Source: Polytrichum commune
Taxonomy: Eukaryota > Streptophyta > Polytrichopsida > Polytrichales > Polytrichaceae
Length of the DNA stretch: 64,000 nucleotides
Direction: 5' to 3'
Assembly (NCBI GenBank): GCA_950295325.1
Contig: OX485808.1
Coordinates: 2,854,501 to 2,918,500 of the forward strand
This document shows, one piece after another, positions 1 to 12,206 of the stretch (position 1 is its first letter; every line of letters begins with the position of its first letter). Under the pieces are notes generated by a model that worked only from the letters and a program-made list of their open reading frames with translations, was not told the origin of the DNA and searched no databases. Both the position numbers and the translations under genes were made by a program.

Positions 1-723
1 ATATGTATTATTTCATCTCATTTTTATATATAGATATGTAACTAATGATAAGGCACCTTAATTTTCAACATACACATGAACTATAGTGGGTCACGGCACT
101 TTCTACCCATCCCAACTTCCAACCACAGTAATAGACAAAAACAATGTACTACTTAAATCAATAATTACAACTACTTGGCTCCATCACTACAACAAAACAC
201 GTCTTTTATTCCCGCACCCACTTCAGTGCATGTCTTTTATTACCATAAACAGTGAACGGTTGAAATTGTTGAAATCCACCTTTACTGTCCTCATGTCTGA
301 GTTAACTTCGGGGTGTCATGGTAGTCATGTGGGACAAGAATGTGCTTGGGAACGCACTTGAGAATGTGTTCGGGAACGTCAGAGAACGTTCATTACTACG
401 GATAGTAAAGTGGTCGACTTCACTATGTCACTTCAAAATGTTATGTGTTTTTGGGTTTTCCATAGAATGCTCACAAAAGAATGGCCCATTTATTTTTGCT
501 AACATATAATGAAATATACATATTCGACCACAATATGAAATTACCACATACTCAAGATATTATAATTTATTCTAGAGGAGCATGACCATCTTCTTCAAGT
601 GCAGCTTCATAAAGTGGTCGACTTCACTATGTCACTTCAAAATATCCACTTCATATTTAGGTTGAAATTTAATAAAGATTTGTATTCAAAAATGTTATTC
701 TAAAATCAAAGGACAAACTATTT
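1..723. other. Non-coding stretch with a 33-bp direct repeat
   Basis: No supported gene. A 33-bp sequence beginning AAAGTGGTCGACTTCAC occurs at 407-439 and again at 611-643 in the same orientation. A CACTA-type terminal motif (CACTACAACAAAA) lies at 185-197, and GGGAACG-like short repeats lie at about 348-390, but no partner end was found. Confidence 0.4.
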
Positions 724-1095
724 CACCATTTATGGTATTTAAGTGCACAAATTCTGATTGTCTTGCTCAATGTTGATTGTAAACCGCAACATAGTGTCAC
801 CAACACTAAATGTTAACCCAACATTATTTGTCATTCCTTGTAATTTTTTTGGGGGATTATTGATTTATAGTGTTGCAATTATTGTCACTTACTAAGTGAG
901 TGTTCATCCAAATGTCAATCATCCATTACATTATTTCATCACAAGTTGCTGACAAGAGAAGGTAAGGTTTTTGCCAATGGATGAACACATCCATCATCCA
1001 TAACAATGTTTGTAAACTTATTCACAAGAAGTGTCATCCAAAAAGTTAACATAGTGATATTAAATGTCATATGACACTACTTGTCATATTAAGTG
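724..1095 (-). mobile_element. MITE family A, diverged full-length copy
   Basis: This approximately 372-bp element is the reverse-oriented relative of the copies at 14105-14494 and 36768-37137. Shared landmarks include a block meaning 'gattgtcttgctcaatg', a block around 'aacactaaatgttaaccc', and a block around 'ggatgaacacatccatc'. The ends are degenerate versions of the palindromic terminus CACTAAATATGATATTTAGTG, and TA follows the right end. No coding capacity is visible, so it would be non-autonomous. The TA flank suggests a Tc1/mariner-type parent, which is an inference. Confidence 0.7.
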
Positions 1096-2090
1096 TAGAT
1101 GCTTAGAGGTATCTAAGCGTCATGTCCACTAATTGCCAACATAATACTATTTGTCAACATAAGTAAGTTTTAAAGTAAAAAAAATGATTAACAACATATA
1201 GGGTAGTAATTGGAATACTTGGGATGATAGTTTGTGTTTTAATATGCAAGGGAACATATTATTTGATATACTAATGACAAGTGTCATGTGTTCACATACT
1301 AGTATGCAAGGGGAAGATACTCTTGAGCATACTAATGTCAAGTGTTATTTGTGTACACTTTAATCATCATGTAGATTATCGTGTAACATAGGCATACACC
1401 TCATAACACTATTGAACATGTTGATGTCATGATATTAGTAAGTGCACTTGAAATGCCGAGTGTCATGAGGTGACACTAATGGTGAAGTTGTCGACCATTG
1501 ATTTAACCTAGCATACGCCTCAAAATAGGGTAAGTGACACTATTACGCATGTGATACTAAATACCACAACGGTGTAACCATTTCATTGAGTGTGGCCCAC
1601 ATTGTTCATCATTGATCCGCAACAATTGTCTTGCAATCATTGGGCAGCAAACAAAGTCGATGTCACATGAAAATTGGTGTTGCATGAGAAAGTCACAAAA
1701 ACCACTATGTTGTTTACACTATTGACCATTGATCATTGACCACCACTTTTTAAATTCTCTCATTGGTTGTGAAATGAAATGAACGTACGTTGCTGCTCTA
1801 ATCAAGAAGGTCGAGATCTATGCTATAAGGGAATTGTATTTGTTGAGGTTCATATATCTCACTTCATTTCACACAGCGCAAACCAAAAATAACCGATTGC
1901 CCAAGGCGTGTTTTGTGGTAAATATTTACAATAGCCCCAAATTACATAAGAATTCCAAACGGATCATTGGCAATACAACCTAATGCAACGATGTAATGGT
2001 AGGATTGCGTCCTTCACTTTGCACGTCTATTTCTTGATTTACCCATATTGATGGACAACAAGCTCATACAACTTAGGGCATGTTTACACG
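1096..2090. other. Non-coding stretch
   Basis: No gene seen. The stretch is rich in short repeats of the 'gtgtcat / gacact' type, resembling the termini of the MITEs in this window, and probably consists of decayed MITE material. I could not define element boundaries. Confidence 0.4.
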
Positions 2091-2449
2091 AAAGCCATTA
2101 GGCCATGGCTCTTGAGAATCCTGGAATTCTCATTGGGTAAGAGTGTCACATGCCCTTGTTTTAGGTTTACATGAGGTTTGTTTTGGACCACAACCCATTA
2201 CATTTTTAGTGGATGAAAAATCTACATTGAATCTTGCATGCCAAGCATGGATAAGGTTGGCCGCGATTGTAAGGTTATTTTTGAGACGGCTCTTGGAAGT
2301 GGGCATGGCAGAATTTTCGGTAGGAATTTGGGTTTACACTAAGGACTTGTGCCCTCCAAAAGACTTTGGGCTATAGTCCATATAGTTCTGTATGGTGTCA
2401 TCCAAAAGCAGGGTATCATGGTCATTCAAGAGCCATGGCCTATGGCTTT
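2091..2449. mobile_element. Inverted-repeat (foldback/MITE-like) element
   Basis: The left arm at 2091-2115 reads AAAGCCATTAGGCCATGGCT and onward to CTTGA. The right arm at 2425-2449 is its reverse complement with one base missing. The interior of about 310 bp has no convincing coding content. No clear target-site duplication was found, so the exact ends and superfamily are open. Confidence 0.6.
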
Positions 2450-2809
2450 GGCCTCTCTATAATATACACATTTGCATATAAAAAATCTTGCAAGCAAATG
2501 TAGTTTCACTTACATAAAACTCAAAGACGTTTCATTTATTGAATCAACTTTTGATTTTGTTCAATACCACCACACAATATCCTTACATCCACTGGATTAC
2601 GGATTCAATAATAAAGGACATACATGATGCATTAACCTACAAAACGCCTATGGTATCTTTATTTTAAGTCTATACACCAATATGTTTGGAGGGGGGGTGA
2701 TGGGACAAGAAGGTGAAGTCATCCAACCTCCAATATGTCCTTCCACATTTTACAACTAGTTACTCAAGCAAGTTCTAGGATGTCAAATTAATCCACACAC
2801 ATGGTATCT
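2450..2809. other. Non-coding stretch
   Basis: No gene, RNA or element could be supported. The stretch contains a short G-run near 2690. Confidence 0.4.
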
Positions 2810-3154
2810 CCTATAGGCCATTCCACCTATTCAAGTGCAACATATAAAAAATGCCAAAATACCAAAGGCCTCTAGTATCTACTTTAGGCCATTCCAACCA
2901 ATTAAATCCAACAAGGTCAAGGAAGTTGAGTTCCACAACGTCCCTTGAATCTCCTTTGAGCCTTTACACCCATTTAAATATAAAGAAGTCAAGGAGGTTA
3001 AATGATCCCAACGCCTCAGGAATCTCTTTTAAGCTTGAAATCTACATGAGTTGACTCTAGTCCAAAAGATCATGTTGCCCACCACCTCTAATGTTTCTTT
3101 CGAGCTAATACCCAACACCTTTCATTTTCAAGCCTACACAACCCTTCATTTTAA
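2810..3154 (-). pseudogene. Decayed LRR units beyond the stop of the NLR gene
   Basis: Directly 3' of the stop codon of the kinase-NB-ARC-LRR gene, the minus strand still resembles its 72-bp LRR unit. For example, 2966-3040 reads LKEIPEALG before drifting out of consensus, and further diverged units with stops and frame changes extend to about 2810. The array was therefore once longer, and the present stop truncated it. The units nearest the stop are the best preserved. This strip is unlikely to encode protein now. Confidence 0.7.
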
Positions 3155-6100
3155 TCAAGAGCATTGAAGCCAAGTCATCAATTTTCTCCAGGATCGACTC
3201 AAGCGTTTGCGGGTGGAGAATTTGACCTCCTTGACCACCACTGTTTGACAAAGATTACTTTTCTTCAAAGTCCACGCCCAAGGTTTTCTACCCCAAGCCT
3301 TTGGTATCTTCTTCAAGCGTTGACACCCCCATAAATCAACGGAGGTCAATGAGGTCAAGTTACCCAATGCCTCCGGTATCTCCTTCAAGCCTTCACAATA
3401 ATTTAAGTTGAGGGAGGTCAAGGAAGTCAAGTTACCCAACGCCTCCGGTATCTCCTTCAAGCCTTTACATTTACGTAAGTCGAGCGAGGTCAAGGAGGTC
3501 AAGTTACCCAATGCCTCCGGTATCTTCTTCAAGCCATGACACCAACTTAAGTCGAGTGAGGTCAAGGAGGTCAAGTTACCCAACCCCTCCGGTATCTCCT
3601 TCAAGCCTTCACAATAACTTAAGTTGAGGGAGGTCAAAGAGGTCAAGTTACCCAACGCCTCCAGTATCTTCTTCAAGCCATGACACCAACTTAAGTCGAG
3701 TGAGGTCAAGGAGGTCAAGTTACCGAACGCCTCCGGTATCTCCTTCAAGCCTCTACACCTACCCAAGTTGAGGCACGTCAAGGAGGTCAAGTTACCCAAC
3801 GCCTCCGGTATCTTCTTCAAGCCATGACACCTACTTAGGTCGAGCGAGGTCAAGGAGGTCAAGTTACCCAATGCCTCCGGTATCTCCTTCAAGCCTTCAC
3901 AATAACTTAAGTCGAGGGAGGTCAAGGAGGTCAAGTTACCCAACGCCTCCGGTATCTCCTTCAAGCCTTCACAATAACTTAAGTCGAGGGAGGTCAAGGA
4001 GGTCAAGTTACCCAACGCCTCCGGTATCTTCTTCAAGCCTTCACAATAACTTAAGTCAAGGGAGGTCAAGGAGGTCAAGTTACCCAACGCCTCCGGTATC
4101 TCTTTCAAGCCTCTACACCTACCTAAGTTGAGGCGGGTCAAGGAGGTCAAGTTACCCAATGCCTCAGGTATCTCCTTCAAGCCCCAACACCTACTTAGGT
4201 CGAGCGAGGTCAAGGAGGTCAAGTTACCCAACGCCTCCGGTATCTCGTTCAAGCCCTCACAATAACTTAAGTCGAGGGAGGTCAAGGAGGTCAAGTTACC
4301 CAACGCCTCCGGTATCTCCTTCAAGCCTTTACAACAACTTAGGTCGAGCGAGGTCAAGGAGGTCAAGTTACCCAACGCCTCCGGTATCTCCTTCAAGTCA
4401 TAACAACAACTTAGGTCGAGCGAGGTCAAGTTACCCAATGCCTCCGGTATCTCCTTCAAACACCAACACCCGCATAAATTGAGGGATGTCAAGGAGGTCA
4501 AGTTACCCACCGCCTCCGGTATCTCCTTCAAGTCCCAACACCAACTTAAGTCGAGGGAGGTCAAGGAGGTCAAGTTACCCAACGCCTCCGGTATCTCCTT
4601 CAAGCCTCTACACTTACTTAAGTTGAGGGAGGTCAAGGAGGTCAAGTTACCCAACGCCTCCGGTATCTCCTTCAAGCCTTCACAACAACTTAAGTCGAGG
4701 GAGGTCAAGGAGGTCAAGTTACCCAACGCCTCCGGTATCTCCTTCAAGCCTCTACACTTACTTAAGTTGAGGGAGGTCAAGGAGGTCAAGTTACCCAACG
4801 CCTCCGGTATCTCCTTCAAGCCTTCACACCCACTTAAGTCAAAATAAGTCAAGATGCTTAAGTTGCCTATGGTGCTTGGTAGGGATCGCAAATTTTTGCA
4901 ACATCTTATTCTCATTTTGTATAAGAATTTCAATTGTCCAATGCTATCATCAATATGATGTAGAGTAGATACGCCTTCAATCACCAAAATTTGCAAATTC
5001 ATATGATTGTCCCATTTGAACATAAATGGATTTGAGGTCATAATTTCAAAATCACGATTCTCTTGGCAAATCACCGTCAAACATTGGAGATTGTTTGATT
5101 GATTCAAAAATTTATCCAATGAGATTGAACCATCAAAACCTTGAAAACCAAAATATCGGAGCGAAACCAAAGGTTTTGTAATGTCAAAGTGTGTTTTGAA
5201 TTCCTTTGTTGGTTCATTGAAAGAAAGGCATTCGATACGCTCCATAATTGTTTGTGTTCTCCCACTCCATGTTGCATTTTGTATTTTCCACCATCGAGTA
5301 CCTTTATACATGGGGTCTGTTTCCACAATCATACGTCCCATATCCCGTAATTGATCATGGATTTCATAGACTCCATCTTTATCAATCTTAACCAAGGATT
5401 TATCTTCGAGACGTTTCAACGATTCTTCAGGATTTTTGTTCACATCTCGCCATAAATGTGACGAGGTCACAACTTGTAATGTATCCATTGGGACCAAATC
5501 TTTGCTAAAATGACAACATAGGTCCAAAAACAAGTTTTTTTCTTCTTGGGTAAGGTCGTCGAAGCTTATCCGTAGGCAATGCCAAACCTCATTGTTATTT
5601 TCCGATCCCAACGCTCTTGCCCTTTGTAGTCTTTGCAAAGCTCGCACCCAAATGCGTAGTCTCTTCAATCCATACAATGTTCCACCCACAACTTTCAAGC
5701 TCAAAGGGAGCCCTCTACATGCATCCACAATGTTCTCGACGATGTCCACCATATGAGATGGTATTTCATATCCTTGATCACCAAAAGCATGCCTAGAGAA
5801 TAATTTCATAGCTTCGCCTTTGATGAGTTCATCCAAATCTACACGACCAACGTCTCCCAGGTTTTCCACAAGGTGCCAATCACGAGTTGTGATGATCATC
5901 TTGTTAGTACGTTTGGCTTTGAAGATATCAACATCCATCAACTCATGAATTTGCGTACTATTGCCAATGTCATCAAAAACAATGAGAGCACTTTTGCTTG
6001 TGATTGTTTGGCAAAGACGGGTCCTTGCTTGTACAATGTCTTTCACATCATCGACCTTTGCCCCTAAGTTGCTCAAGATTTCTTTGAAAATCTCGATAGT

Positions 6101-7858
6101 GCCACAATCTTTGTTCTTCATGAAAATAAAACAAATTGCTTCAAATTGACCACGCATACGTTCCATCACAACTTTTGCCAAAGTAGTTTTGCCCATTCCA
6201 CCCACCCCTATAATGGCCACTATGGGGTGTTTCTCCAATGCTTTCGTAACCCTTAGGATTCTTTCTCGCATACCAACAAGCTCGTTTCCTCCCTCCTTTG
6301 CACTTGTGTCCCCCTTGTGCTCCATAGTACCTATTCTCGGTAGAATGTTCCCACTTGTTTCTTGAGTTTGAGGGATGTTGGCCTTGTCCATCTTCACAAC
6401 ATTGTTCATATTGTTTGAAGCATTCAAATGAAGTTCTTGCCGAATTTGATGGAGCCTCGAACAAATATCTTGAAAGGTTGGCCTTTCAGATGGTTGGAAA
6501 GACCAACAATCTTTGATCAAAGATGTCAATGACTCGGGGCAATCGGGCGGCAAGCTCGGCCTCTCTCCAACTTCCATCCTTTCTTTTATCTCGGATCTCC
6601 TACATTGTGAGAATGGAATCACCCCCGTAAGAATGTAAGAACACACCATGGCAAAGCTGAATACGTCACTTTTGAAAGCATTCACAAGATGTTTCAATGT
6701 GTCATCGTATCCTACAAATGTCTCTGGTGCCCTAAACCCGGCGGAACCTAGATTATGCCATGTTGGCTCTTCGTAAGCATCTTGTGCTTCAATTTTTGAA
6801 ATTCCAAAGTCGACCAATTTAACTTTCATGTAGCCCATGGAAACCAATATGGGATCATTCAAGGAGTTCACAAGGATGTTTTCGGGCTTCAAGTCACGGT
6901 GTGCAACATTCATGTCATGGAGATAGAGCATTCCGCTTGCAATTTGGAACATGACATCAACGGCAACAAGATTTGGTCGTTGCAAATCAACATTGTTCAT
7001 AATTGCAACTCCGAGATTTCTCTCCATCTTCTCCATCACTATATATCGCCAATTGCTATCATGGTCACCTCCTTCACCACAACATATGAACTTAACAATG
7101 TTTGGATGACTCAACCCTGCTAAAATACCCACTTCTTTCTTGAAGTTTTCATATGCTTTATCTTTAGAATCAATGTCAACCGCTTTAAAAACCTTCATAG
7201 CCAATTCCAAGCCAAAGCAATTTGTTTCGTATATTTGTCCACAAGCACCACGTCCCAACGGAGTTGATCGTTGAGGAATCCAACTGTTTGCTGGAAATGT
7301 ACAGGAATTCAACTCAACACCTTCTCCATCCATTCGACAAACCAACCGGTCGTAGGCATACTTTAGAACTTGCCGATCCTTCAAGGATTTTGTTGCATGA
7401 CTATGTTCCAACAATTGCAAGACCAATGCCTTTTGGTCTTTCTCCACTTCTGTTACATTGATCGGATGGAACTCTATGGACTTTCGAAGGTCCATGGTCA
7501 TTATCCCCAATATTTGGAATTGCTCACACAATGTATCGAAAGTACAATTGAGCTCTTCAAGCAACTCACGAAACTCTTCTTCATTATTCATCTGCCACAA
7601 TGATGCATGAATCCAATAGTCCCTACTGCAGTCTCGGATTAATGCCTCGATTTTACACACAACTCGATATAAATCCTCCATACTTGGTCCGCGCTCCATT
7701 TTGTCATGAACTTGTTGGACCAAAGTCTTGAAACATTCTACAACAAGATTCGATTTGTTTTTTAAATGCAAACATTGTTTTGCATTCAATAAGATCTCCT
7801 TTTGTTCCAATTGCTTCAATTTTATTGAGCACTCCATCAAAAGTTGGGAGTTCTTCAT
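3155..7858 (-). CDS. Kinase-NB-ARC-LRR (moss-type PNL) immune receptor
   Basis: Single open frame of 1567 residues, ATG at 7858-7856, no intron needed. Residues about 1-195 look helical and are unassigned. A protein kinase domain follows at about 196-475: glycine loop GRGACGQIYE near 203, invariant Lys in AMKVF near 221, catalytic HRDLKPEN near 322, DFG near 350 and APE near 376, so it looks catalytically competent. The NB-ARC domain spans about 530-840: P-loop GVGGMGKTT near 554, kinase-2 LIVFDD near 627, MIITTRD near 655, GLPLSLKV near 718, and IHD in place of MHD near 833. From about residue 985 come LRRs, dominated by near-identical 24-residue units. This architecture matches the kinase-NBS-LRR class of mosses, thought to act as intracellular pathogen sensors; the ligand is unknown. 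TIR, coiled-coil and RPW8 signatures are absent. Upstream non-coding exons cannot be excluded. Confidence 0.93.
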   Translation of the reverse strand: MKNSQLLMECSIKLKQLEQKEILLNAKQCLHLKNKSNLVVECFKTLVQQVHDKMERGPSMEDLYRVVCKIEALIRDCSRDYWIHASLWQMNNEEEFRELLEELNCTFDTLCEQFQILGIMTMDLRKSIEFHPINVTEVEKDQKALVLQLLEHSHATKSLKDRQVLKYAYDRLVCRMDGEGVELNSCTFPANSWIPQRSTPLGRGACGQIYETNCFGLELAMKVFKAVDIDSKDKAYENFKKEVGILAGLSHPNIVKFICCGEGGDHDSNWRYIVMEKMERNLGVAIMNNVDLQRPNLVAVDVMFQIASGMLYLHDMNVAHRDLKPENILVNSLNDPILVSMGYMKVKLVDFGISKIEAQDAYEEPTWHNLGSAGFRAPETFVGYDDTLKHLVNAFKSDVFSFAMVCSYILTGVIPFSQCRRSEIKERMEVGERPSLPPDCPESLTSLIKDCWSFQPSERPTFQDICSRLHQIRQELHLNASNNMNNVVKMDKANIPQTQETSGNILPRIGTMEHKGDTSAKEGGNELVGMRERILRVTKALEKHPIVAIIGVGGMGKTTLAKVVMERMRGQFEAICFIFMKNKDCGTIEIFKEILSNLGAKVDDVKDIVQARTRLCQTITSKSALIVFDDIGNSTQIHELMDVDIFKAKRTNKMIITTRDWHLVENLGDVGRVDLDELIKGEAMKLFSRHAFGDQGYEIPSHMVDIVENIVDACRGLPLSLKVVGGTLYGLKRLRIWVRALQRLQRARALGSENNNEVWHCLRISFDDLTQEEKNLFLDLCCHFSKDLVPMDTLQVVTSSHLWRDVNKNPEESLKRLEDKSLVKIDKDGVYEIHDQLRDMGRMIVETDPMYKGTRWWKIQNATWSGRTQTIMERIECLSFNEPTKEFKTHFDITKPLVSLRYFGFQGFDGSISLDKFLNQSNNLQCLTVICQENRDFEIMTSNPFMFKWDNHMNLQILVIEGVSTLHHIDDSIGQLKFLYKMRIRCCKNLRSLPSTIGNLSILTYFDLSGCEGLKEIPEALGNLTSLTSLNLSKCRGLKEIPEALGNLTSLTSLDLSCCEGLKEIPEALGNLTSLTSLNLSKCRGLKEIPEALGNLTSLTSLDLSWCWDLKEIPEAVGNLTSLTSLNLCGCWCLKEIPEALGNLTSLDLSCCYDLKEIPEALGNLTSLTSLDLSCCKGLKEIPEALGNLTSLTSLDLSYCEGLNEIPEALGNLTSLTSLDLSRCWGLKEIPEALGNLTSLTRLNLGRCRGLKEIPEALGNLTSLTSLDLSYCEGLKKIPEALGNLTSLTSLDLSYCEGLKEIPEALGNLTSLTSLDLSYCEGLKEIPEALGNLTSLTSLDLSRCHGLKKIPEALGNLTSLTCLNLGRCRGLKEIPEAFGNLTSLTSLDLSWCHGLKKILEALGNLTSLTSLNLSYCEGLKEIPEGLGNLTSLTSLDLSWCHGLKKIPEALGNLTSLTSLDLRKCKGLKEIPEALGNLTSLTSLNLNYCEGLKEIPEALGNLTSLTSVDLWGCQRLKKIPKAWGRKPWAWTLKKSNLCQTVVVKEVKFSTRKRLSRSWRKLMTWLQCS
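3300..4823 (-). repeat. Homogenised 72-bp LRR tandem array inside the NLR gene
   Basis: About 21 copies of a 72-bp unit encode the 24-residue LRR with core LKEIPEALGNLTSLTSL, then [D/N]LxxCxx. One unit lacks three residues (near 4400-4430). Differences concentrate in the residues around the conserved Cys (KCRG, CCEG, WCWD, GCWC, YCEG, RCWG, RCHG), while the framework is almost invariant at the nucleotide level. Units 9-11 and 14-16 share the order YCEG, RC(W/H)G, RCRG, so a five-unit (360-bp) block appears to have been duplicated. Because 72 is divisible by three, long spurious antisense frames run through the array. Confidence 0.95.
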
Positions 7859-10800
7859 GATGCAATACTTGCCGTATGCCCTTGAATAAATGTACTTTAT
7901 GAAATCTCAATTTAAAAGGATTTTGTATTGGAAAGGAACTTTGAAGGATCATATAATCATCTGCACATCAAAGCCAAAAATCAAGATTAAGAACACACCT
8001 TCATGTACAACACATTTATATCTACTTTATTATATGCAACACATATTACATCTATCAAAAAACAAATCATGAAATAAAATAAATAAAAAATCATGTATTC
8101 TAAGAACTCCTCCTTACTAGTTCCAACACTCTATAGTCTACTTGGAAGCATACACAACTTAATCACTTCATATGTTAAACATGTTTGTAACATAATGTTG
8201 GATGTTAGATGTTCTTGGGCAACCTAGATTTTCTACATTTGTAGAAGATATTAAGGTCTAAACAAACCTTCATTAACCATTCATACAATATAGCATGAGC
8301 ATTGTATTATACATTATACAAGAAAATTCAAAGTTGTAGAATGATATAATACAAGTATTACTTGGAACCACCCCCCGCCCAACAATCATGAAGTTTTCAC
8401 TAACTAGGATATGAGACAAGAATTTGGTATTTAGGTGCAAGTTGGACAACTAACACCAAAATCCAAAGAGAAATGAATCATGAATGTGCGTGAACTCTTT
8501 GTTGGAAACCTAAATGATGTGCATAGGTGACCATGAAAAAAGTATACCCCTACATGCGAGAAATTTATAGTGAACAAATAATGTATATGTAGGAACAATA
8601 AGCTAGAAAATGGCTCATATATTTATATTAAGTTTTCCAATTTAATGTCATGAAAACCTCCACTACATACACGAACTATACTTCATGAAATAAATAGGCC
8701 TGCACTCCATATAGGATCCACTTTTACTTTCCAATGACATTTAGTCTTTGGACATTTTTCATCCATATGATATATCCCATTATACCTTGACCCTTAAACA
8801 CACATCACTTCAAAGAAATAAGGTATATTAGATGAAAATAACAAATCTATTGTCAATCATGTCTCTAGATCTTAGAAGCCTTTTGTACATCTATTGTAGA
8901 ATTTCTTTGCAGAACTGTGTCAACTTCCCAATTACCACATAATACATACCAAATTAGCAAAACATGTGCCGAGAAACGCTTCTAAACCCTTTTGGTTTGA
9001 ATCTACCACCCCGGAAAACGTTTATCAAACACGAATGAGGCTGCTATACCTACCAAAAAGCCATAGCAACCAAACGAACCAGGTAATGGATGTGAGAAAC
9101 CTTCTCTCGACATGTAAGCGCCCAACCTACCGAGCTGCAATAATGACATGGTAAACATTTTGTGCCTGTTACAGGCGATTGCATGGCGACACGTGTCCAT
9201 TATGAGACCAAATGGTCATGAATTATGGGCGATAATGTGCACGCTCATATCAAATTAGGAATAAACACTCTAGTAAAATATATACATTAATTTGGAATTC
9301 CATCATATGTTGATAGTTTCTTCCCAAGTGAGTTTGTTTCGTAGTATGCATGTATCAACGTACAACGCAGACAATACTCTCATATGCATTATTATTTTCA
9401 TATAAACTATTTTGTCTACATTTTCTTAAATCCTAGTACTCCGTTAGATAATCATAACACTTGCACATAAACAAGGTTGCACTCGACGCGCTTGGGTTGG
9501 CGGATTCACACTACACTATCACCTCACTCTTGATGACAAGGTGGAGAACATCCTTATAGTCTATTCCCCATTCTCCTCCAACAATCACTTCCCTCCTAAA
9601 CACTCACAATACTTGATGACAACACATGCCACTCAATAACTTTATCACGTATCACGTAGCCAGTCATTTAACAATTTCCAAATGGGACAGTTTTTTGGAC
9701 CCAACAATAAGGTGAATAGGAATTTCTACATGAATCATGCAAGCGCATGATTGTATTGAAATAGCGAAGATATGCACCTATGTGAAGAGGTAGGAAATAC
9801 AAATGATGATGGTGTTGTGGTCAAATCGCCCTTGAAGTCAACTTCCCAATCTTCACGAGCCATGCTATTAAGCAAGTCGCGGAAGTCCCTCTTGTACAAC
9901 ACCACACTAAATGCTTAAGTTAACGTGGCCAACATTATATGTCGTCCATCACATGCATTTGGCAACTAGAGAGGGTGTCATAGGACACTTGGTGCTACAT
10001 GACCAACCATGAAGACCACTCTAAACAACATGGTTAGACATTTTTAATCCCACACTCAATATCTATGGTTTTGATTGCTCTTCAAATTTTAGGGCGCACA
10101 AAATCCCTAGGAGCAACCGCCGCTCAACTCAACATCAACACAACCTAATTTCTACACTAAACAACCGCCAACAAATCTAATCCACAAAGAGGAGTGCGAG
10201 TACATAGGAAGCAACATACATGTGAAGCATATTAACTCCTATTTAGACTCCTCTTTGCATGACAAATACCTACTTCAATAGCAAGCTATTGATATGTCTC
10301 CAAGAAACAAACAAAACAAACAAATATTTGGCTATTGGTAGAACCACAAGCTACACACAAAGTGGTCAAGCTAAGGAATATTTTTGACGGTTACATACCT
10401 TTTGTTCGTCGCTACATAGTGGAACGAGAGGTCGAGTCCAACAAAGCCTGGGAAACGATAGGGATGGTGAGCCCAAAGAATAATAAATCATTGCCCATGA
10501 CCCTAAGTATCATTTGAACATCGTTGCCGTTGCAAACCACGACCCACCATCACCAAAGAACCTGTAAGTTTTGGGAGTCGGTTGATCGTGAGAGCCAAGG
10601 TGGTGAACAAAGGCCAGCAGGCACCTCCCACAAAACTAAACACAAGATCTTTTGTAGAATGCCATGAAGTAGAGCACAGAGTCATACAAAATACACCAAG
10701 ACTCATGCAGAGTCACAAAAGAGTCTCTAGAAAGTGTAGAACTTTTAATGCAAACTATTACCTTTAAACCTTGAGACATTGTGCATGGTAGCCAGCGGCA

Positions 10801-12206
10801 ACAAGCCTTTCAGTGACTTCTCGCAGTTGGATCACAACTTTTGGGGCAATCTACACAGGAAGTTCAAGAGGTCCAAAGAGGTACTCCGGGGTGATGAAAA
10901 AGGCAACTCAAGAATTCTTAAAGGCAACTAACAGGAGTGAAATTCTTGAAGAATCTCGCAGAATTATTATCCCTACTCTATTTATGCAATTTCAAAGAAA
11001 AGGTTCCAGATAATTGTTCTGATTGTCCTTGAGAAAACTTCTCGACTTATATAGTATACTTCTGCTCAATCAGACATTGCTAAGAATCAGGCTTCGTAGT
11101 AATGATGATTTTGTCGGCAAACTTATAGAGTTCAAGTCTAGTTGTGAGATGATCGAGATAGAAATAGTGACAATTGTTGTTCATCAAAGTTACACAAGCG
11201 TAATTGTCCCTTCACAGCTAACACGAATATTCATACATCACATTTTCTTATGTTGCATCCTCCCCCTTCCTTTGGCAATATATCACTTTGTGCAGGTGTT
11301 AATTTGCACTTAGATTGCCTTTCACCACCTATTGTTGTCTTGGTTGAAACACATGTTGCTGATAGTCAGGCTTCGGTTTAAAGAGGAAGAATATTATTGT
11401 TAAGACCGATTAACTTAGGTCGATAAAACCCGGAGAGAAGATAACCTGCTCTGAAGTTTATCAATCCAGACATACATTACATTACATCATTATCCCCGTG
11501 TCTTCATACCGGAACCCTCTAAGGAAATAGTGAACGTCATACAGGTGATACCACAATAAAAAGAAGCCCAACAGAATTGTCTGCAATGAAATCGAGAACT
11601 GGTTTGCAATGCGGCACTCAAACGGATTTGGTTCAAGTTTTGACAATGTGAGCCTTGGAAATCCACTTTTGAAAGTTCAGTAGGAGGAGCAAGTGCAATT
11701 GCGCAGACACGTCCGCGTATGTCCGCATCGAGATTGATGTTTAAGAAATTACTGCGCAAAATGCACACCAAGTGGAGTGGTTCCGCAAAAATAGTTCTGT
11801 AGATATCCACGTTCAATAATCATGGCTGAGATGAGAATTGGCGAAAGAAGTACTTGAGTAGGACGCATTGCAGATTCAAGCGTAGAGAGACGGTGGTCAA
11901 GGAGCCGAGGATGGAGATCATCGACTCCGTCACGCTCCGCCTCTTGCCGAGGCTCTCCCGCATCAACTGCGCACGCGCTCTCACTTTCTCTGTTTCTTTC
12001 CTCCTCCACTCCTCTTCACTTCAACCTTGTCACAAATCACCGCCATGCATCTCCGTCTTCTGATTCCCAATTAAATCATCCCTCCCACACGCTCCCAAGC
12101 CTTCGTGATGTGCGCAAGTTGCAATCTTCCTCTTATTCCACCTAAATCTCGGTCCAAATCCCCTGTTCTCTACAATGCGCTTCTTTACCCTTACACAGAT
12201 ACTTCA
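7859..12206. other. Long stretch without a supportable gene
   Basis: I see no conserved domain, RNA gene or bounded transposon here. Short frames near 10.3-11.3 kb and 11.5-12.0 kb lack recognisable motifs. At 11850-12060 base composition is more GC-rich, and the sequence looks like degraded coding or promoter DNA, but no family could be assigned. Confidence 0.4.

Noticed and set aside
185-197. CACTA transposon end (CACTACAACAAAA)
   Set aside because: No matching opposite terminus or 3-bp duplication could be found in the window, and the tnp2 remnant is 19 kb away.
3871-4847. Long plus-strand open frames across the LRR array
   Set aside because: They are antisense shadows kept open because the 72-bp LRR unit is a multiple of three; the minus strand encodes the recognisable LRRs.
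10335-11313. Possible small genes at 10.3-11.3 kb
   Set aside because: Frames are short and show no conserved motif, splice-consistent neighbours or coding-like composition.
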